This document shows positions 21,444 through 33,094 of a stretch of 64,000 nt of DNA, piece by piece; the stretch's first letter is position 1; the number at the start of each line of letters is the position of its first letter. A model generated the notes under the pieces. It made no database searches. It was not told the DNA's origin and saw only the letters and a list, made by a program, of their open reading frames with translations. This DNA comes from Azolla caroliniana (lineage: Eukaryota > Polypodiophyta), in contig JBHGNT010000003.1 of assembly GCA_043228905.1 (NCBI GenBank), positions 5,270,001-5,334,000 on the forward strand. The letters run 5' to 3'. The translations under genes were made by a program, and so were the position numbers.

Positions 21444-21967
21444 GATATAGACATTCGTATAGCATACTTTTTCCATTTTATGATAAGCAGTGGAGGTCAA
21501 ATGGGACCAAAACGAAAGCATTTAATTTGTAATTGTTGAATGGTCAAGACCTTAACCGATAAACATCATAATTGAAAGCATTTGAAAGTAATGGATGAAA
21601 GGAGCGAACCAGATTGACAAATATGTAGAAAGCAAGCTCGAATATGGTAGTTTGCAGCAAAATGTACTAGAGAGAAAGAGAAAGAGAAATATAAATATAA
21701 TACAATTATTAACGGGACTTGCACAAATAATGGGTCATCCCACTATTTATATATTCTAGTTAAGATGTCTCATTCTTTAATTATTTGGAAGCTACTATCA
21801 CCTTTAGAATATTGGTGCTTCTCATACCAACCTAATTAGAAACCAAGGGCAAATTTTATAATTAAATGCAACTTAAACGGCAATGGAAGGGCACAATAGA
21901 TTGGCCCATTGCGATGATCAATGCCCTTTGGTTTTCATACAATTAAGAAACAATCTCAACTACAAAA

Positions 21968-22037
21968 ATGAAATTTGCTCCCTCTCGGTGAAAGTAAGGT
22001 AGATGAAATTTGCTCCCTTTCGGTGAAAGTAAGGTTG
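21968..22037. repeat. 35-bp tandem duplication
   Basis: Two adjacent 35-base units differ at two or three positions (CTCCCTCTCGG versus CTCCCTTTCGG, and the last bases). Confidence 0.85.
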
Positions 22038-22535
22038 GTACATGGATAGTGGGACACCAACTTTCTGCATACATATAAAGAAACATTAAGGGATCGTGCA
22101 TATTTAGCCGATTATGACCCAACCCCCAGTATATTAAAACAAAGAAAACTGTCTCTTCTTTTAGGTCCAAGTGTGAAAATTGCACAAATTCTTGATCTTT
22201 GCATCAAGTTGCAAAACTCACATGCGAGTATAACATGTCACACATACACAACACACACACGACGACCATTGTAACAATTGTAATACAATCAAGGATCATC
22301 TTTTAATGGCAAAATTATTTAGTCTTTAAGTGGAAACATAATGGTAAAACATTATGCCATTGCAAAAGGTTTATCATTATGCCGGAGCCTAGCAGTGATG
22401 ACCATCATAATCATAATCATCACCATCATCGGTTTTGTCATCTGATGAACGGTGGCTAATGTTACGATCTTGTTCCTCATTGATAGGAATAATGAACATC
22501 ATGACAGAATAGGATATTCTTCATACTGTGATGGA

Positions 22536-22945
22536 CACATTAGAGAAGAATGAGCTTGGGGGAGCAGAGACATCATCAATTTAGGAGGTACCACTTCAGA
22601 ACAACGAATGGCGTACCTTAGGGATTCTGCCAATTTCAGCAGGGGAGTAGTCCATCTCCTATTTAAACAAAATTCCATCACCCAAGAGGAGGAGAAGGCA
22701 TGGCGGGAGGCTCTCTCTATGGTTGCAGATTATGATGTGGCCCCCAGGAGCCTGCTCATCCATGGAGCAATGACAGGAATGTCCCCTTCACTATACTTTC
22801 GTCGAATCCAAATGGAATCAACGTAAATAAACAATTGAATCAATGATTTAAATTCTATAACATCGGCAGATCCATATGGATGGACGAGGTATCTCCATCT
22901 CTTAATCATCATCAGAAGCTTCAGCCACCTCATCGCTTCATCCAA
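22536..22945 (+). pseudogene. Fragment of an LRR-Roc-COR family gene, rearranged
   Basis: At 22542-22760 the + strand reads REE, stop, AWGSRDIINLGGTTSEQR, MAYLRDSANFSRGVVHLL and EKAWREALSMVADYDVAPRS. It matches the segment after RRERAWGSNDIMVNLRGDTT in exon 1 of the gene at 17267. At about 22898-22940 a second short match, HHQKLQPPHR, belongs to a more N-terminal position in the module but lies downstream here, so the fragment is rearranged or comes from two units. The rest of the gene is absent. Confidence 0.7.
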
Positions 22946-22950
22946 ACGTA

Positions 22951-24160
22951 TTGTTGCCTAGTAAGGGTCAAGCTAGAGTAGTAAAGGGGCAAAAGGCTAA
23001 ATGAAGTATAGCCAAAGAGTATGTCGCCGGACAAGTGTGAAGCCAAACCAAAACATAGCCGAATAGCCAAGTAATATTAATAGCCGAAAATTACTATGTG
23101 CCGAAAAATATATATAGCCGAGTGTAAATATTAGGTAGTTATAACTCTTGTGCTAGTTGTAGAAACGACATTGTATTGTTGATGTAATCCTTCCATGCTT
23201 CCTATATTAAAGGGCATGAGCATTATACAAACTATCGGTCTATAAGTTGTTACTGATTTAGTAAAGAATTATGTTTGGAGACTATTGTGTTTATCGTTTT
23301 TTGAGTTTATAATTCTAAGTGTATTCTGCAGAGCCGATCAGTTAGATGATTCAGGCAATGTTTTATACAACTACCTTCATTAACTGATCCGACATAACTT
23401 GTGAACTTCCTTTCTAATAGTTTCTAATTGTTAAGTCCACACCTCCAACCACAACCTTTGGTAATGGATACATACTTAGGGATTGAGGATCCGATCCGTG
23501 TTTTTCTAGAGAATAGAACAACACAATTTCGCATGCCCGGTTCGATTTGTGTGAGACAGTGAACATTGGAGGATGGATGTTGTTCAATTGGAGTGACGAG
23601 AACACATCTGTGAGACATAGAGCATCACATACTCGGTCGAAGCACTGAAGAGTGGCACAAGGTAATTGGCCAGATCCAACATTTTGGGAAGCAATCCGAC
23701 AAGAGGTTGAAGAAGATTTTACAGTATTTCCTAGCTTAGAGACTTCCCTTGACAATAGTTCGGATTCTGAAATGTTCGACAATCAAGTAGCTACCACACA
23801 AACAAAGAGTCCCTAGTACCAAACAACCAATACAACGAGCCAATTAGATTTCAAGAAGACGACACAATTCCTTACCCTTACTTGAAGTATAGTGATGAGT
23901 TTGATGCCGATGCACATGTGCGTGATTTCCTTACCATATGGCAGGCAAACCATGTGTCACAAAAACTATCACAAGTTGATGTGGATGCTCAATCGTTATG
24001 TGGCGTGCCGAGTGTGGGAAATGCACGTAAACAAGGGTAAAAGGATGAAGTGAAGGCTTGGGGCAAAAGAATAGAGAGAGGCACAACGTGATTTAAGGGG
24101 ATTTTATTCCTTTTCCTCCTTTTCAAGGAGTAGGGAATAAAATCAATAAAAAATGTGTTT
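22951..24160 (+). pseudogene. Gypsy LTR/gag fragment
   Basis: Bases 23640-23800 and 23840-24010 read, in shifting frames, as a Ty3/Gypsy Gag N-terminal region (QEDDTIPYPYLKYSDEF, then ADAHVRDFLTIWQANHVSQK). This is a style typical of plant Gypsy Gag capsid proteins. Upstream, 22951-23340 begins TGTTGCCTAG and has a polyadenylation-like region (TTCCTATATTAAAGGGCATGAG), so it may be its LTR. No pol follows, because Copia-A starts at 24166. Confidence 0.45.
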
Positions 24161-24165
24161 GTGTT

Positions 24166-24632
24166 TGTTGAGAATCAAGCTCAACCTAGTGCAATGTGTG
24201 AACACACCTTTTGAGAATCTATGATTACTCAAAGGTCAAGAGTCACACCACTACTCTCTACACATTAACTATGTGTCATAGAATCATATTCTATGACACA
24301 TAACTAATGAGTTACATATTCCCCTTGACTATGAGTCTTCACATTCCCCAAGAGAGAGAGTGATTGTTGTAGTTAGTTAATGAAGGGAGAGGGTGACTAT
24401 ATATAAAGCACCCTCCTCACACTTTATACTAAGATGGTTGTGACTCCCTGTTATGCTACATTTTGTAAACCTTATTCTACTTATGAAATATACATCTTCT
24501 TCTTGAGTATTCTATTTTCCTCTCATTTATCTATCTTAACTTCTCTTTTATCTCCTCTCTTTTTCTCTCACACATATACACACATAATGCACATCTATTT
24601 CGCTACACAAGAATCACCATCAATTCTTTACA
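24166..24632 (+). repeat. Copia-A 5' LTR
   Basis: 467 bp from TGTTGAGAATCAAGC to TTCTTTACA. It contains a TATA region (CTATATATAAAGCACC at about 24400) and a CT-rich U5. The primer site follows directly. Similar to the Copia-1 LTR at 2078. Confidence 0.85.
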
Positions 24633-24644
24633 TGGTATTAGAGC
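24633..24644 (+). other. Copia-A primer-binding site
   Basis: TGGTATTAGAGC, one base from the usual plant Copia site TGGTATCAGAGC complementary to initiator tRNA-Met. Confidence 0.85.
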
Positions 24645-24800
24645 GAGGTTTGTAGCTCGATCTAGCCCACTCGCCTAATCGTGATCGTGTGTTGTGCTCT
24701 ACGCTGACGTTCAAGAAGAACCGGCTCATTGTTATCGTAGTACCACTACATAGCTCGTGTTCGAGAGAGAAGGAAAAGAAGAAAGGAAGCTTCATCGACA

Positions 24801-25640
24801 ATGAACACTCAAATGGGGAGCACTCTCCCTAACGAGAAGCTAGATCGAAACAACTTTGCATCTTGGGAGTACAAGATGCACCAATACCTTGTCGGCCAAG
24901 GCTATTGGGGTTACATCAAAGGAGCACAAGAAAACCGACCCAACCCAAAAGACGTCGACTATGCAACGTGGGCGCAAGCGGCAAGCCGAGTGATGTATTG
25001 CTTGGCGACATGTGTTCACGACCACATGCTCGGGTACATTCGAGAAGTCGAGACGCCATAGGAAGCGTGGGAGAATCTATGAAAGATTTTCGTCGCCAAC
25101 ACAACCGCGAGAAAGCTTCAAATCCACCACGAGTTGAACAATATCCAACAAAGGGATATGTCCATCACAAGGTACACCTTGAAGATCAAGGAGCTATGTG
25201 ATGCAGTCGACTCGATAAGCATCAATGTGGAGGATGATGAAATGGTGCAAAATGCCTTGGCGGCCTTGCACCACGATTCGAGGGATGTAGACCGTCGTAC
25301 TAGCACGAGAGAATCCGCCCTCCTTCTTCGATCTTCAATCCATGTTCTTGGTCAAAGAAAATCATGTTCGAACAAGGAGCAATGCCTCGGAAGACCACAC
25401 GCTTTACACGCATTCGGACGGAGGAAGAGGACGTGCAAGGAGAGGTTGATTTGGCTAAGGACGAGGTGGACGAGGCCCGACTTACGAAAACAACTCTCAA
25501 TTTCGACATCAAGATGAAGGCCATCAAGGAACCTTCGGAAGAAGGGGGAGCCACTGTTCCGGTCTGAGCTGACAAACATCGATTGAATGCGGAGATTGCG
25601 GCAAAATCGGCCACCACGAAGAAGTGTGCCGAAAGAAGAT
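24801..25640 (+). pseudogene. Copia-A gag
   Basis: It begins ATG with the motif LPNEKLDRNNFASWEYKMHQ, closely like Copia-C Gag (LPTEKLDRTNYASWSYKMHQ). Stops occur at about 25060 and 25079. It continues with the region ARKLQIHHELNNIQ and DYAT-type features to about 25330, then frame changes; a degraded zinc knuckle (CGDCGKIGHHEEVC in frame) is near 25585-25630. It cannot give a full Gag. Confidence 0.8.
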
Positions 25641-26802
25641 GTGTGAGTCGGCTTCCACTAGTCGACAACTAACCAATTATGCTACGAATTCCGACTATGA
25701 AGATCGTGGCGGAATGTTCGTAATGAACCATAGAGCAAATTCTATGTCGGCCTCTACTTCGAATAACGCATCTAGTCTAGAAGACGTATGGTTCATTGAA
25801 TCCGGTGCCTCGAACCATATGACGTCTTATCAAGAATGGTTCCGAGAACTTCGAGAGCCGGATCGACCCAGCTATGTCGAAACCAGAGACGACACTACGC
25901 ATCTGATTCGACACATCGGCAATGTCCCATTCGGCAAAGAAGGTAACCAAACTTTTATTAAAAATGTCTTGCATGTACCAACCATTACGAAGAATTTGGT
26001 CTCTGTCGATCAAATTGTTGAGCAATAGATATAAGTACGATTTAATCAAGGCGGTTGCTTCATCGAAAAAGAGGGCCGACTCATTGCTCGCGGATGAATA
26101 TTCATTCTCGACTCGCACGAGATGAAATCGACCATGTTTGCAAAGGGCATGAAAGTCGATTCCGACATAGAGTTATGGCACAAGTGGATTGGCCATATCA
26201 ACCTCCAAAAGCTCAAAGGCAATCCAATCTAAAGGAGTCGTCATCGGGCTCCTAACATTCACGGAGAAAGAGATTGAAGGTGTGTGTGCCACTTGCCAAT
26301 TCGGCAAGCAACATCGGCACCCATTTCCGAAGGAGCGGAACATGAGCAAAGGCGTACTCGACGTAATTCATTCCGATGTATGGGGTCTGGCTTAGAGGGC
26401 TACATTCGGTGGATGCCGATACTACATGACCTTCATCGACGACTTCTCAAGGCACACTTGGATCTACCCCATGCGGCAAAAGAGCGAAGTGTTCGGACAC
26501 TTCCAAAAATTTAAGAATGAAGTTGAGAAAGCCACGGGCCGACATGTACGATGTCTTCGGTCAGATGGAGGCAATGAGTACTTCTTCGACGAATTTACGG
26601 CGTATCTATGGAAAGAAGGAATTCGGCAAGAGTTTTTGTGTAGACATATGCTACAACAAAACGGATTGGCCGAATGAAAGAATCGGCACATCCTTGAAGT
26701 AGCACGGGGCCATGATGAATGAAAAGCACGTGTCGAAGTCGTACTGGTAGAAGCGGCTAACACGCCGTATACCTCATGAATTGGTGTATGACATTGGGTG
26801 TG
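25641..26802 (+). pseudogene. Copia-A protease and integrase, first part
   Basis: The protease region reads VWFIESGASNHMTS (about 25785), where the catalytic D is replaced by E (ESG for DSG). It is followed by VLHVPTITKNLVSVDQI. After stops, the pre-integrase domain (CATCQFGKQHRHPF) and integrase core appear: HSDVW, TFIDDFSRHTWIY, then LRSDGGNEYF with the second D present, then QQNGLAE. The reading is cut by a 473-bp insertion at 26803 and resumes at 27276. Confidence 0.8.
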
Positions 26803-27275
26803 TGTTAAGAGTCTATTACTAAGCAATAGACCAAAGTAAAGTAAAAGAAGGAAAATAGATTGGATAGAAGAACCCGTTCCACCCGACCACCCCTGAGCTA
26901 TGATCTAGACATAGCCAACCTACCACCGACGTCCCATACCGTTGGATATTAGGATGACTAAAACCTTGGAAGCGATAAACACGATCGTCGAGACGAAAGC
27001 CTAGCCCGCACCACCATTGCCTAAGACAGTAGCCTTCTGACGTAATGTCTGTATGAGGGTATCTAAGCCTCATATTTATTCCTTTTCCTAGGCCCCTTGA
27101 ATACATGTGCCTTTCTAAAAGGCTCTCCATTCATTGGTTGTCCAAATCATGATAGTGAATGCACCTATCATTCCTTCTATCCAATCATTAGTCCCCATTT
27201 TAACATTAGTGAACATACCCTTCACTAATGTAAATATTAGTGACCTACCCTCACCAACGTTATGTGTACATAACA
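26803..27275 (+). mobile_element. Solo-LTR-like insertion in Copia-A integrase
   Basis: This 473-bp segment begins TGTTAAGAGTC and ends GTACATAACA (inverted 5-base ends TGTTA/TAACA). Flanks are GTGTG on the left and ATGTG on the right, a 5-bp duplication with one mismatch. Removing it joins the integrase reading MTLG to VHELTPHEK as in the related Copia-C. There is no coding content. The strand is arbitrary. Confidence 0.6.
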
Positions 27276-27391
27276 ATGTGCACGAACTTACTCCGCACGA
27301 GAAGTTTTTCAGAAAGACAATGGACCTATCACATGTTCGGATATTCGGCTCCATTGCGTACGTGCACATCCCCGATGAGAAGCAACAAAAG
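27276..27391 (+). pseudogene. Copia-A integrase C-terminal part, before Copia-B insertion
   Basis: VHELTPHEKFF, then VRIFGSIAYVHIPDEKQQK matches Copia-C (HLRVFGSIAYVHVPKEKRRK). It ends at the AAAAG target site (27387-27391); the other half starts at 55412. Confidence 0.85.
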
Positions 27392-27708
27392 TGTTGAATA
27401 TGAGTGTATAATAATGGCCATATTCACACTGTCCCTTTGGACAGCCCAAGTTGGGGCTATTTCTATAAATAGCATAAAGGGCAGTTGCCCTAGGATAGTC
27501 ACTATATAAAGTGACTTCGTAACCTTTAGTTTGGGTCGTGGTTGTTGTCATTTTGTAACTGTTGCTATTAAGAAATAAATTGTTTCTTTGTGCCTATCTC
27601 TCTCTCTCTCTCTCTATCTCTGTGTATATTGTTTCATTCGCATACACAGGTTCTTCACCATCACGGATGTTGTTTGTTCTTCCGCACTAACGACCTTGTT
27701 CCCCAACA
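27392..27708 (+). repeat. Copia-B 5' LTR
   Basis: 317 bp, TGTTGAATATGAG to CCCCAACA. Contains TCTATAAATAGC, ACTATATAAAGTGAC (TATA region) and a CT microsatellite. Confidence 0.9.
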
Positions 27709-27710
27709 TT

Positions 27711-27722
27711 TGGTATTGGAGC
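27711..27722 (+). other. Copia-B primer-binding site
   Basis: TGGTATTGGAGC, two bases after the LTR, a variant of the initiator tRNA-Met site. Confidence 0.8.
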
Positions 27723-28203
27723 GTTGGAGGTTCTTCAACCCATTGTCGGCTGTCATAGTACACTACACAACATTCTGTTTCTGTTTTTCTTGAAGAATAG
27801 AGAAGAGAGAAAACAAACAAGAAGTCTGCATCTCACTATGTTAAATCACTAATTGGAGTAAGCTAGCCGGTTGTACTCTGCTCCTGTGATTGTAATCCCT
27901 TGAGGTGAGCTCCTTGTGCAACACCCGACCCAATCGTGCTTCATTTGGTTAAACAACATCCGAATAGGTCACCGGACGCTATTCACCCTCTTGTTGTAAC
28001 CACCTGTTGTAGAGTGGTCTCCTGGCAACAACCAAATTCGTGCTTCATTCGGCTGATCGACATTCGGGAGGATAAGTTGGTCCAAAACCAAACCGACTCG
28101 AGTTCAAAACCAACTAGAACGATATCGGATGAGCCGACTGGCTGCACCCCACTAAGGTTCGTAGTCAACTCTGAATAGAGTCTTACCAACCGAAACCTAA
28201 TCA
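27723..28203 (+). other. Copia-B untranslated leader
   Basis: About 480 bases between primer site and gag ATG, with no coding signal. Short phrases of it recur in the Copia-D leader (51336-52015, opposite strand), as expected for one family. Confidence 0.6.
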
Positions 28204-29020
28204 GATGGCATCAACATCCGGCTCATCGGAGATGAGTCTAAGGAGGTTCGACGGTTCGAACTTCAACTTCTGGAAGGAACAAATGTAGGACTATCTCATA
28301 GTCAAGTGTCAGATAGACCCGATTGAGAATGAAAATCCTCCAGAAGCATATAAGGCAAACGAGTGGCTAAAGCTGGACAGAATCATCCCCGCCACGATTT
28401 GGATGCACTTGTTGGAGTCAGTGTACTTCACAGTGCAATCATGCACGACAACTTTTGAAAATTGGAAAACACTGTCGGAAACTTATGAAAAGAAGGTCGC
28501 CGCAACGAAGATGTATCTGATCCGACGCCTCTACAACTTGCGGATGAAAGAATCCAATTCGATTCAGGCGGATGAAAGCCTAAGCTCCTAAATATCATCT
28601 CAGGGGACAGTAATAGAGGATGAACTCAGAGCAATGATACTCATGAGTAGTCTCCCCTCTTCTTGGGAAACTTTCGTCAAAACTGTGTGCAATGCTTCAG
28701 CAACTTTCGTCACAATCGTGTGCAGTCCTGGGACAACCGAATCTGCAACTACTACAAGAAACCGGGCACTCAAAGCAAAAACCGACAAAGCTCAGAGAGC
28801 GGATCAGAAGAGTAGCTGGCATGAGGAGGTCAACTACGTCGGCTCTTCAGCCGAAATTTGGACGACCGACCCGAACATACTGTCCATAGAGAAGCTAGTC
28901 AAATCAGAAGTTCTGCTTACGACTGAGGACTCGAGCACATGGCTCCTGGACTCGGGCACATCGTATCATGTGACACCTCACCGATCTCAGTTTTGGCAAT
29001 ACTCAAACCGGCACTCCGAC
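28204..29020 (+). pseudogene. Copia-B gag and protease
   Basis: The ATG at 28204 starts MASTSGSSEMSLRRFDGSNF, nearly the same as Copia-D. A TAG at 28286-28288 replaces the CAG of Copia-D, and another stop lies at 28589. The Gag core (SVYFTVQSCTTTFENWKTL) is clear; the segment holding the zinc knuckle in Copia-D is partly deleted (about 28715-28770). The protease starts WLLDSGTSYHVTPHRSQF at about 28940 with an intact DSG. Frame is lost at 29027. Confidence 0.85.
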
Positions 29021-29039
29021 TCAATTTGAGTCGGGAACT

Positions 29040-29895
29040 CGCAACACTGTGCCATAATCGGAATCGGCACCGTAGAGCTCAACCTTCCGGGTGGCTCTAC
29101 ACTCGTACTACACAACATCCAACACGTTCCTGAGCTTTCAAGACCCTTGATCTCAGTCGGACAACTTGACGAAGCCGGCATTCGTGTCGGGTTCTCATTA
29201 GGAGGGTGGACACTCCACAAAGGGAACCTCCTGCTTGCTCGAGGACCAAAGGTACATTCCTTGTACCCTTTATATGTCACACTCAAAGAGGGTGACCTAT
29301 TTTTGGTTGATATCCCCGTGTCATCGTTATGGCACGGACGACTTGGACACCTCAGCAAGGTCGGCATAACGCACCTATCCAGAGCCGGTTACATCCCCAA
29401 ACTCTCCTTCTTGGATCACCAATTCTGCGAGCATTGGCAGTACGGCAAACAGGTAGCCGCATCACACCCGACATCAACACCAAGAGAATCGAGTCCCCTC
29501 GATTTGGTCCATTCGGACGTCTGTGGCCCGATGCCACATCAGTCTCTCGGCAATGCTTCGTACTTCATCAGTTTTATTGACAACTCAACTCGGAAGGTGT
29601 GGGCTTACCCCATTAGAACCAAAGATCGGGTGTTCTCGATCTTCTCTGAATGGCTTGCAATGGTAAAAAATCAGACCGGTCGGAAACTGAAATGTCTCCG
29701 AACTGACAACGGAGGAGAATTCAAGTCTAAAGAATTCGTCAAATTTTGTCGGGAACACGGCATTCGACGTGAATATACGAAACCTTGTTGTCCGGAGCAA
29801 AACGGAATTGCAGAACGCATGAATCAGACGATTTAAGAATGCGTAGTATCCATGCTCCAACACTTCGGACTATCGGATGGCTTCTAGGCTGAGGC
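29040..29895 (+). pseudogene. Copia-B protease C-terminus and integrase
   Basis: LISVGQLDEAGIRVGF and a pre-integrase zinc domain (LWHGRLGHLSKVGITHL, then CEHWQYGKQ, where the second Cys of CxxC is W) precede the integrase core with HSDVCGPMPHQSLG, IDNSTRKVWAYPI (D to N next to the usual DDS), LRTDNGGEFKS (second catalytic D) and NGIAERMNQTI (catalytic E). A stop follows at 29834. The equivalent Copia-D positions are open. Confidence 0.85.
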
Positions 29896-30697
29896 TCTAC
29901 TTACGATAGTACACATAATCAATATATCACCAAGTAGACCTCTAGGACTTAAAATACCTCAGGAAACATGGACCGGCAGTAAGCCGAATTATGACAAGGT
30001 GAGGATCTTCGGTTGCGAGGCATATGCCCTCATATCGAAAGATGACCGCCGGAAACTCGAACCAAGATCAAGGAAATGCATTTTCCTTGGATATGGACCC
30101 AATGGCGAGATCAAATACTGACTCTGGGACCCTGAGCACAGACAAATCATCTGAAGTTCGGACGTCGTGTTCAACGAGTCGGCTATGCATAAAATGGCCA
30201 GAAGGCCTATTGAAGTCCGAAGGGTAATATTCTCCGAAGTGCCAACCCTTCATGAAGGCCCAACCCACAACACGAGATTGGTTTCACAGGTAACCGACAC
30301 CTCCCGCATTGAATCCACCGATTTAGCACAGCCGAGTGGCTCGGCTTTTGACCATCCGACCCCTATACCCGGTGTGACTAGTGTAGTCATACCTCGAAGA
30401 TCCGGGAGACTATCGCAACCTCCGAAAAGGTACAGTCCCGGAATTTTCTTTACCGACGCCGACAAACCAACGTCTTACGAAGAAGCATCGGCATCTGCCG
30501 ACTCATCCACCTGGCATCTGGTGATGGAGTCAGAAATGCACTCCATTCATGCAAACAAGACTTGGGACTTGGTCAAATTACCGAAGAATCGACTTGCTCT
30601 TCCATGTAAGTGGGTCTATCAACTAAAAGAGACGTCCGACTCGACCAACCCAAAGTATAAGGCCAGATTAGTTGCGAAGGGATTTCGACAAGAATAT
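29896..30697 (+). pseudogene. Copia-B integrase tail and RT start
   Basis: After several stops (29886-30167) the frame is open with KMARRPIEVRRVIFSEVPTL, SSTWHLVMESEMHSIHANKT, LALPCKWVYQLKETSDS and KARLVAKGFRQEY, where Copia-C is inserted at AATAT (30693-30697). The reading continues at 53571. Confidence 0.85.
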
Positions 30698-30783
30698 TGT
30701 AGAAAGTAGCGTGCGGAAGCAAGTATGAAGATCGAACAGAAGGGAGGAAACTCAGGTTTAATGGAGAGCTTGAGCTTACACGG
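30698..30783 (-). repeat. Copia-C 3' LTR, distal piece
   Basis: It matches 53184-53270 of the other LTR. The LTR is interrupted after ACGG by Gypsy-F and resumes at 37637. Confidence 0.9.
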
Positions 30784-31398
30784 TGTCGAGGTATTCCTCG
30801 CGGATGCGTGGAATGAGGCGGGACCTCAGGAGTCCTGTACCGAAGAGCAAGAGAGAAAGGAGAAGAGACCCACTACGTGCGAGCGTAGATTCATAGGGAC
30901 ACGGCCCTTCGACACAAAGACGTGAGTGGGACAGCGACACAGAGAGACACGAATGTATGTATGTATTAACAAAGACAAACAACAAGAACACGAAGCCGGC
31001 GAACAGATGCCGATGCCTGTTCGTAAACGCACAGAAAGAAAGGAGTAGGTTGGAGGTGCTGCCGGAAGCACTCGGGCATTCCTCAGAGCAGCGCGAGCCT
31101 CCCAAAACCTGCACAGAAGAAGCTATGGAGTTTGGAAGAGAGAGAAGCCTTCGGCCCACAATCCGACAACACTTCGTCCTCTCTTACTTCGCAATCCCTT
31201 CCCCCTTCTCGTCTCCCTCCTTTTATAGGCAAGGAAGGAGCCGTTTCCTATTAACTTCCTACCTACCGAATCTACCTACCTAGGATCTTCTATGTCCCTA
31301 ATTCTCTCTTATGTACAACGTAAGGCGTACGTGCATGAAGAGCCGGCTCCTATGCTCCGGCGCACCGATTCCGCTCGTGGACGGTTTTCTTCACGACA
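30784..31398 (-). repeat. Gypsy-F 3' LTR
   Basis: 615 bp. On the minus strand it starts TGTCGTGAAGAAAACCGTCC and ends ATACCTCGACA. TATAAAA lies at 31227-31221. It lacks a 19-bp stretch present in the other LTR (about 37215-37233). The tract GGTGGGGGCGGA precedes it as polypurine tract (31410-31399). Confidence 0.9.
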
Positions 31399-31471
31399 TC
31401 CGCCCCCACCTAACCACGCATCCACCGGCATGCGCCAAATTGAGTTGGGACGGAGAAAACCGGTGCAGCCT

Positions 31472-33094
31472 TTATTCCCCGCCCGTCGGTTCTTCTTCGG
31501 TTTCGGATCGTTCGTCGTCCCGGTCCAGGTTATCCGGATCCGGCTCGTCGTCGTGACGCTTCTTGAACGCTTTGATCTGCTTCCCAGCTACCGGTATCGC
31601 CATTCTCGTGCCGTCGAGTTCCGCCAGATGGTACGTCCCGTTGTCGTTGGCGCTTTGTACCACGTAAGGCCCGAACCACCTTCTTGTGAACTTCCGTGTC
31701 GCTCGGTGCTGGTTGTCGAGGCTACTGTCGTAGACTAGCACCCAGTCGCCTTCCTCGATCTTCTTCGGTCGGAGTCGGTGCGTCCGGTCGAACCGGGCTT
31801 TGTTCCTCGTCGTTGCCACCCGAAGCCTTTCCGCAGCCTGCTCCACGTCCTCCGGTCTTCGCTCGAGCTGCCGTATGCGCGCCGTCAACAGTTCCTCCCG
31901 GCTCATCTCGTCTCTCCAGTCCACGGTTGCCCATGAGGAGATCGTACGTTCCATCGCCATGATCGGCTTCTGCCCAAACATGAGCTCTGCCGGCATGAAT
32001 CCGGTTACCGAACTGTGCGTAGTTCGGTCTGCCCACAATGCGTAAGGCAGCAGCCGCGGCCAGTTCCCGACTTGACCCCCGCATGCCCGAACTAACGCCT
32101 TGACGATCGGTCCGTGTCCGCGCTCCACATTTCCATTCACCTCCGGATTGTACGCAGTGGTAAGCGAAAGCTTGACTCCTAGTCGGTCGAACAGCTCCTC
32201 GGCCTCTTCGGCGTCCAACTCCCCGCGATTAGCCACGATCTTCCCGACGCACCCATACCGGCATATTACGTCCTCGAGCTGGAACCGACATACAGCTGCA
32301 GTCGTTTTGTTCTGAAGGGCCCGGCCTTCCACCTGGTTCGTCAGATCTTCCCAAGCCAGGACCAGGTACCGCATCTGTCCTACTCCCATCGGCATCGTCA
32401 CCAGATCTACCATCCATTTGAAGTGGATGGTCGGAGGGTACGTAGGGTGAAGCTCGTCCCAATGTCGGACTATGGAGTGCATCTGACAGCTCTCGCAAGC
32501 TGTCACGAACCGATGCACGTCCCGGTACAGTCCCGGCCACCAGTACTTCCCCTTTATCTTTTCGAACATGGCCCACGTTCCACGGTGTCCGGCCCAAGGG
32601 CTGTCGTGGTAGGCCGTCAGCAGCTCCTCCTGTTCTTCCTTCATCGCCACCACCCGGAGCGGGACGTCGTTCTTCTTCTTCAGGTGCTTCCATAAGTATC
32701 CGTCCCGGAGAAAGAATCGGTAAGCTTTCTTCCAGATCCGGTTGGTCTCGTCCTTCGTCCATGACGCATCCGGTGTCATTGTCCTAAAAAATCCACCGAT
32801 CTGGAGCCACTCGCCGTCGTACTTGCTTTTGTCGAAGTCGTTAAGTGCCGGAGTGCTCGTCCCATCGGGCGTCACGTACGCTGCCTCGAAGAAGTCCACG
32901 CAGACTTCTTCGTCCTCTGAAACCATGCCGCCCTCGTCATCAAACCTCGCCTCGAAAGCATGTCGGCCATGGCGTTGTCCTTTCCGGAAATGTGTCGTAT
33001 TTTCGGATCCAGGGACTTGATGTACGTTATCCACCTGAGCATCGCCAGGTCCGGTGTCGCGCATTCGGAAACCATGCCGAGAATTGGCAGGCAA
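31472..33094 (-). pseudogene. Gypsy-F integrase
   Basis: The frame is open for 540 residues. A zinc-binding region appears as HDSPWAGHRGTWAMF...CESCQMH. The core shows MVDLVTMPMG (first D) and then IVANRGELDAEE, where the second catalytic D of the usual (S/A)DNG motif is N; EVNGNVERGHG keeps the E. The C-terminal part is basic (RKFTRRWFGPYVV) and acidic at the very end; no chromodomain is seen. With the D to N change it is unlikely to catalyse strand transfer. The N-terminus overlaps the RNase H in another frame. Confidence 0.8.

Larger units (their letters stand above)
21103..22535. other. Intergenic, AT-rich, short repeats only
   Basis: A GA microsatellite lies at about 21244-21260 and a 35-bp tandem pair at 21968-22037 (unit beginning ATGAAATTTGCTCCCT). 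A tRNA-like stretch is listed separately. I see no gene. Confidence 0.6.

Noticed and set aside
23414-23782. 122-residue minus-strand frame as a gene
   Set aside because: No recognisable domain, and the plus strand at the same place reads as a Gypsy gag leader.
30725-31283. Frames 30725-30925 and 30957-31283 as host genes
   Set aside because: They lie within the Copia-C and Gypsy-F LTRs and recur at 36899-37470.
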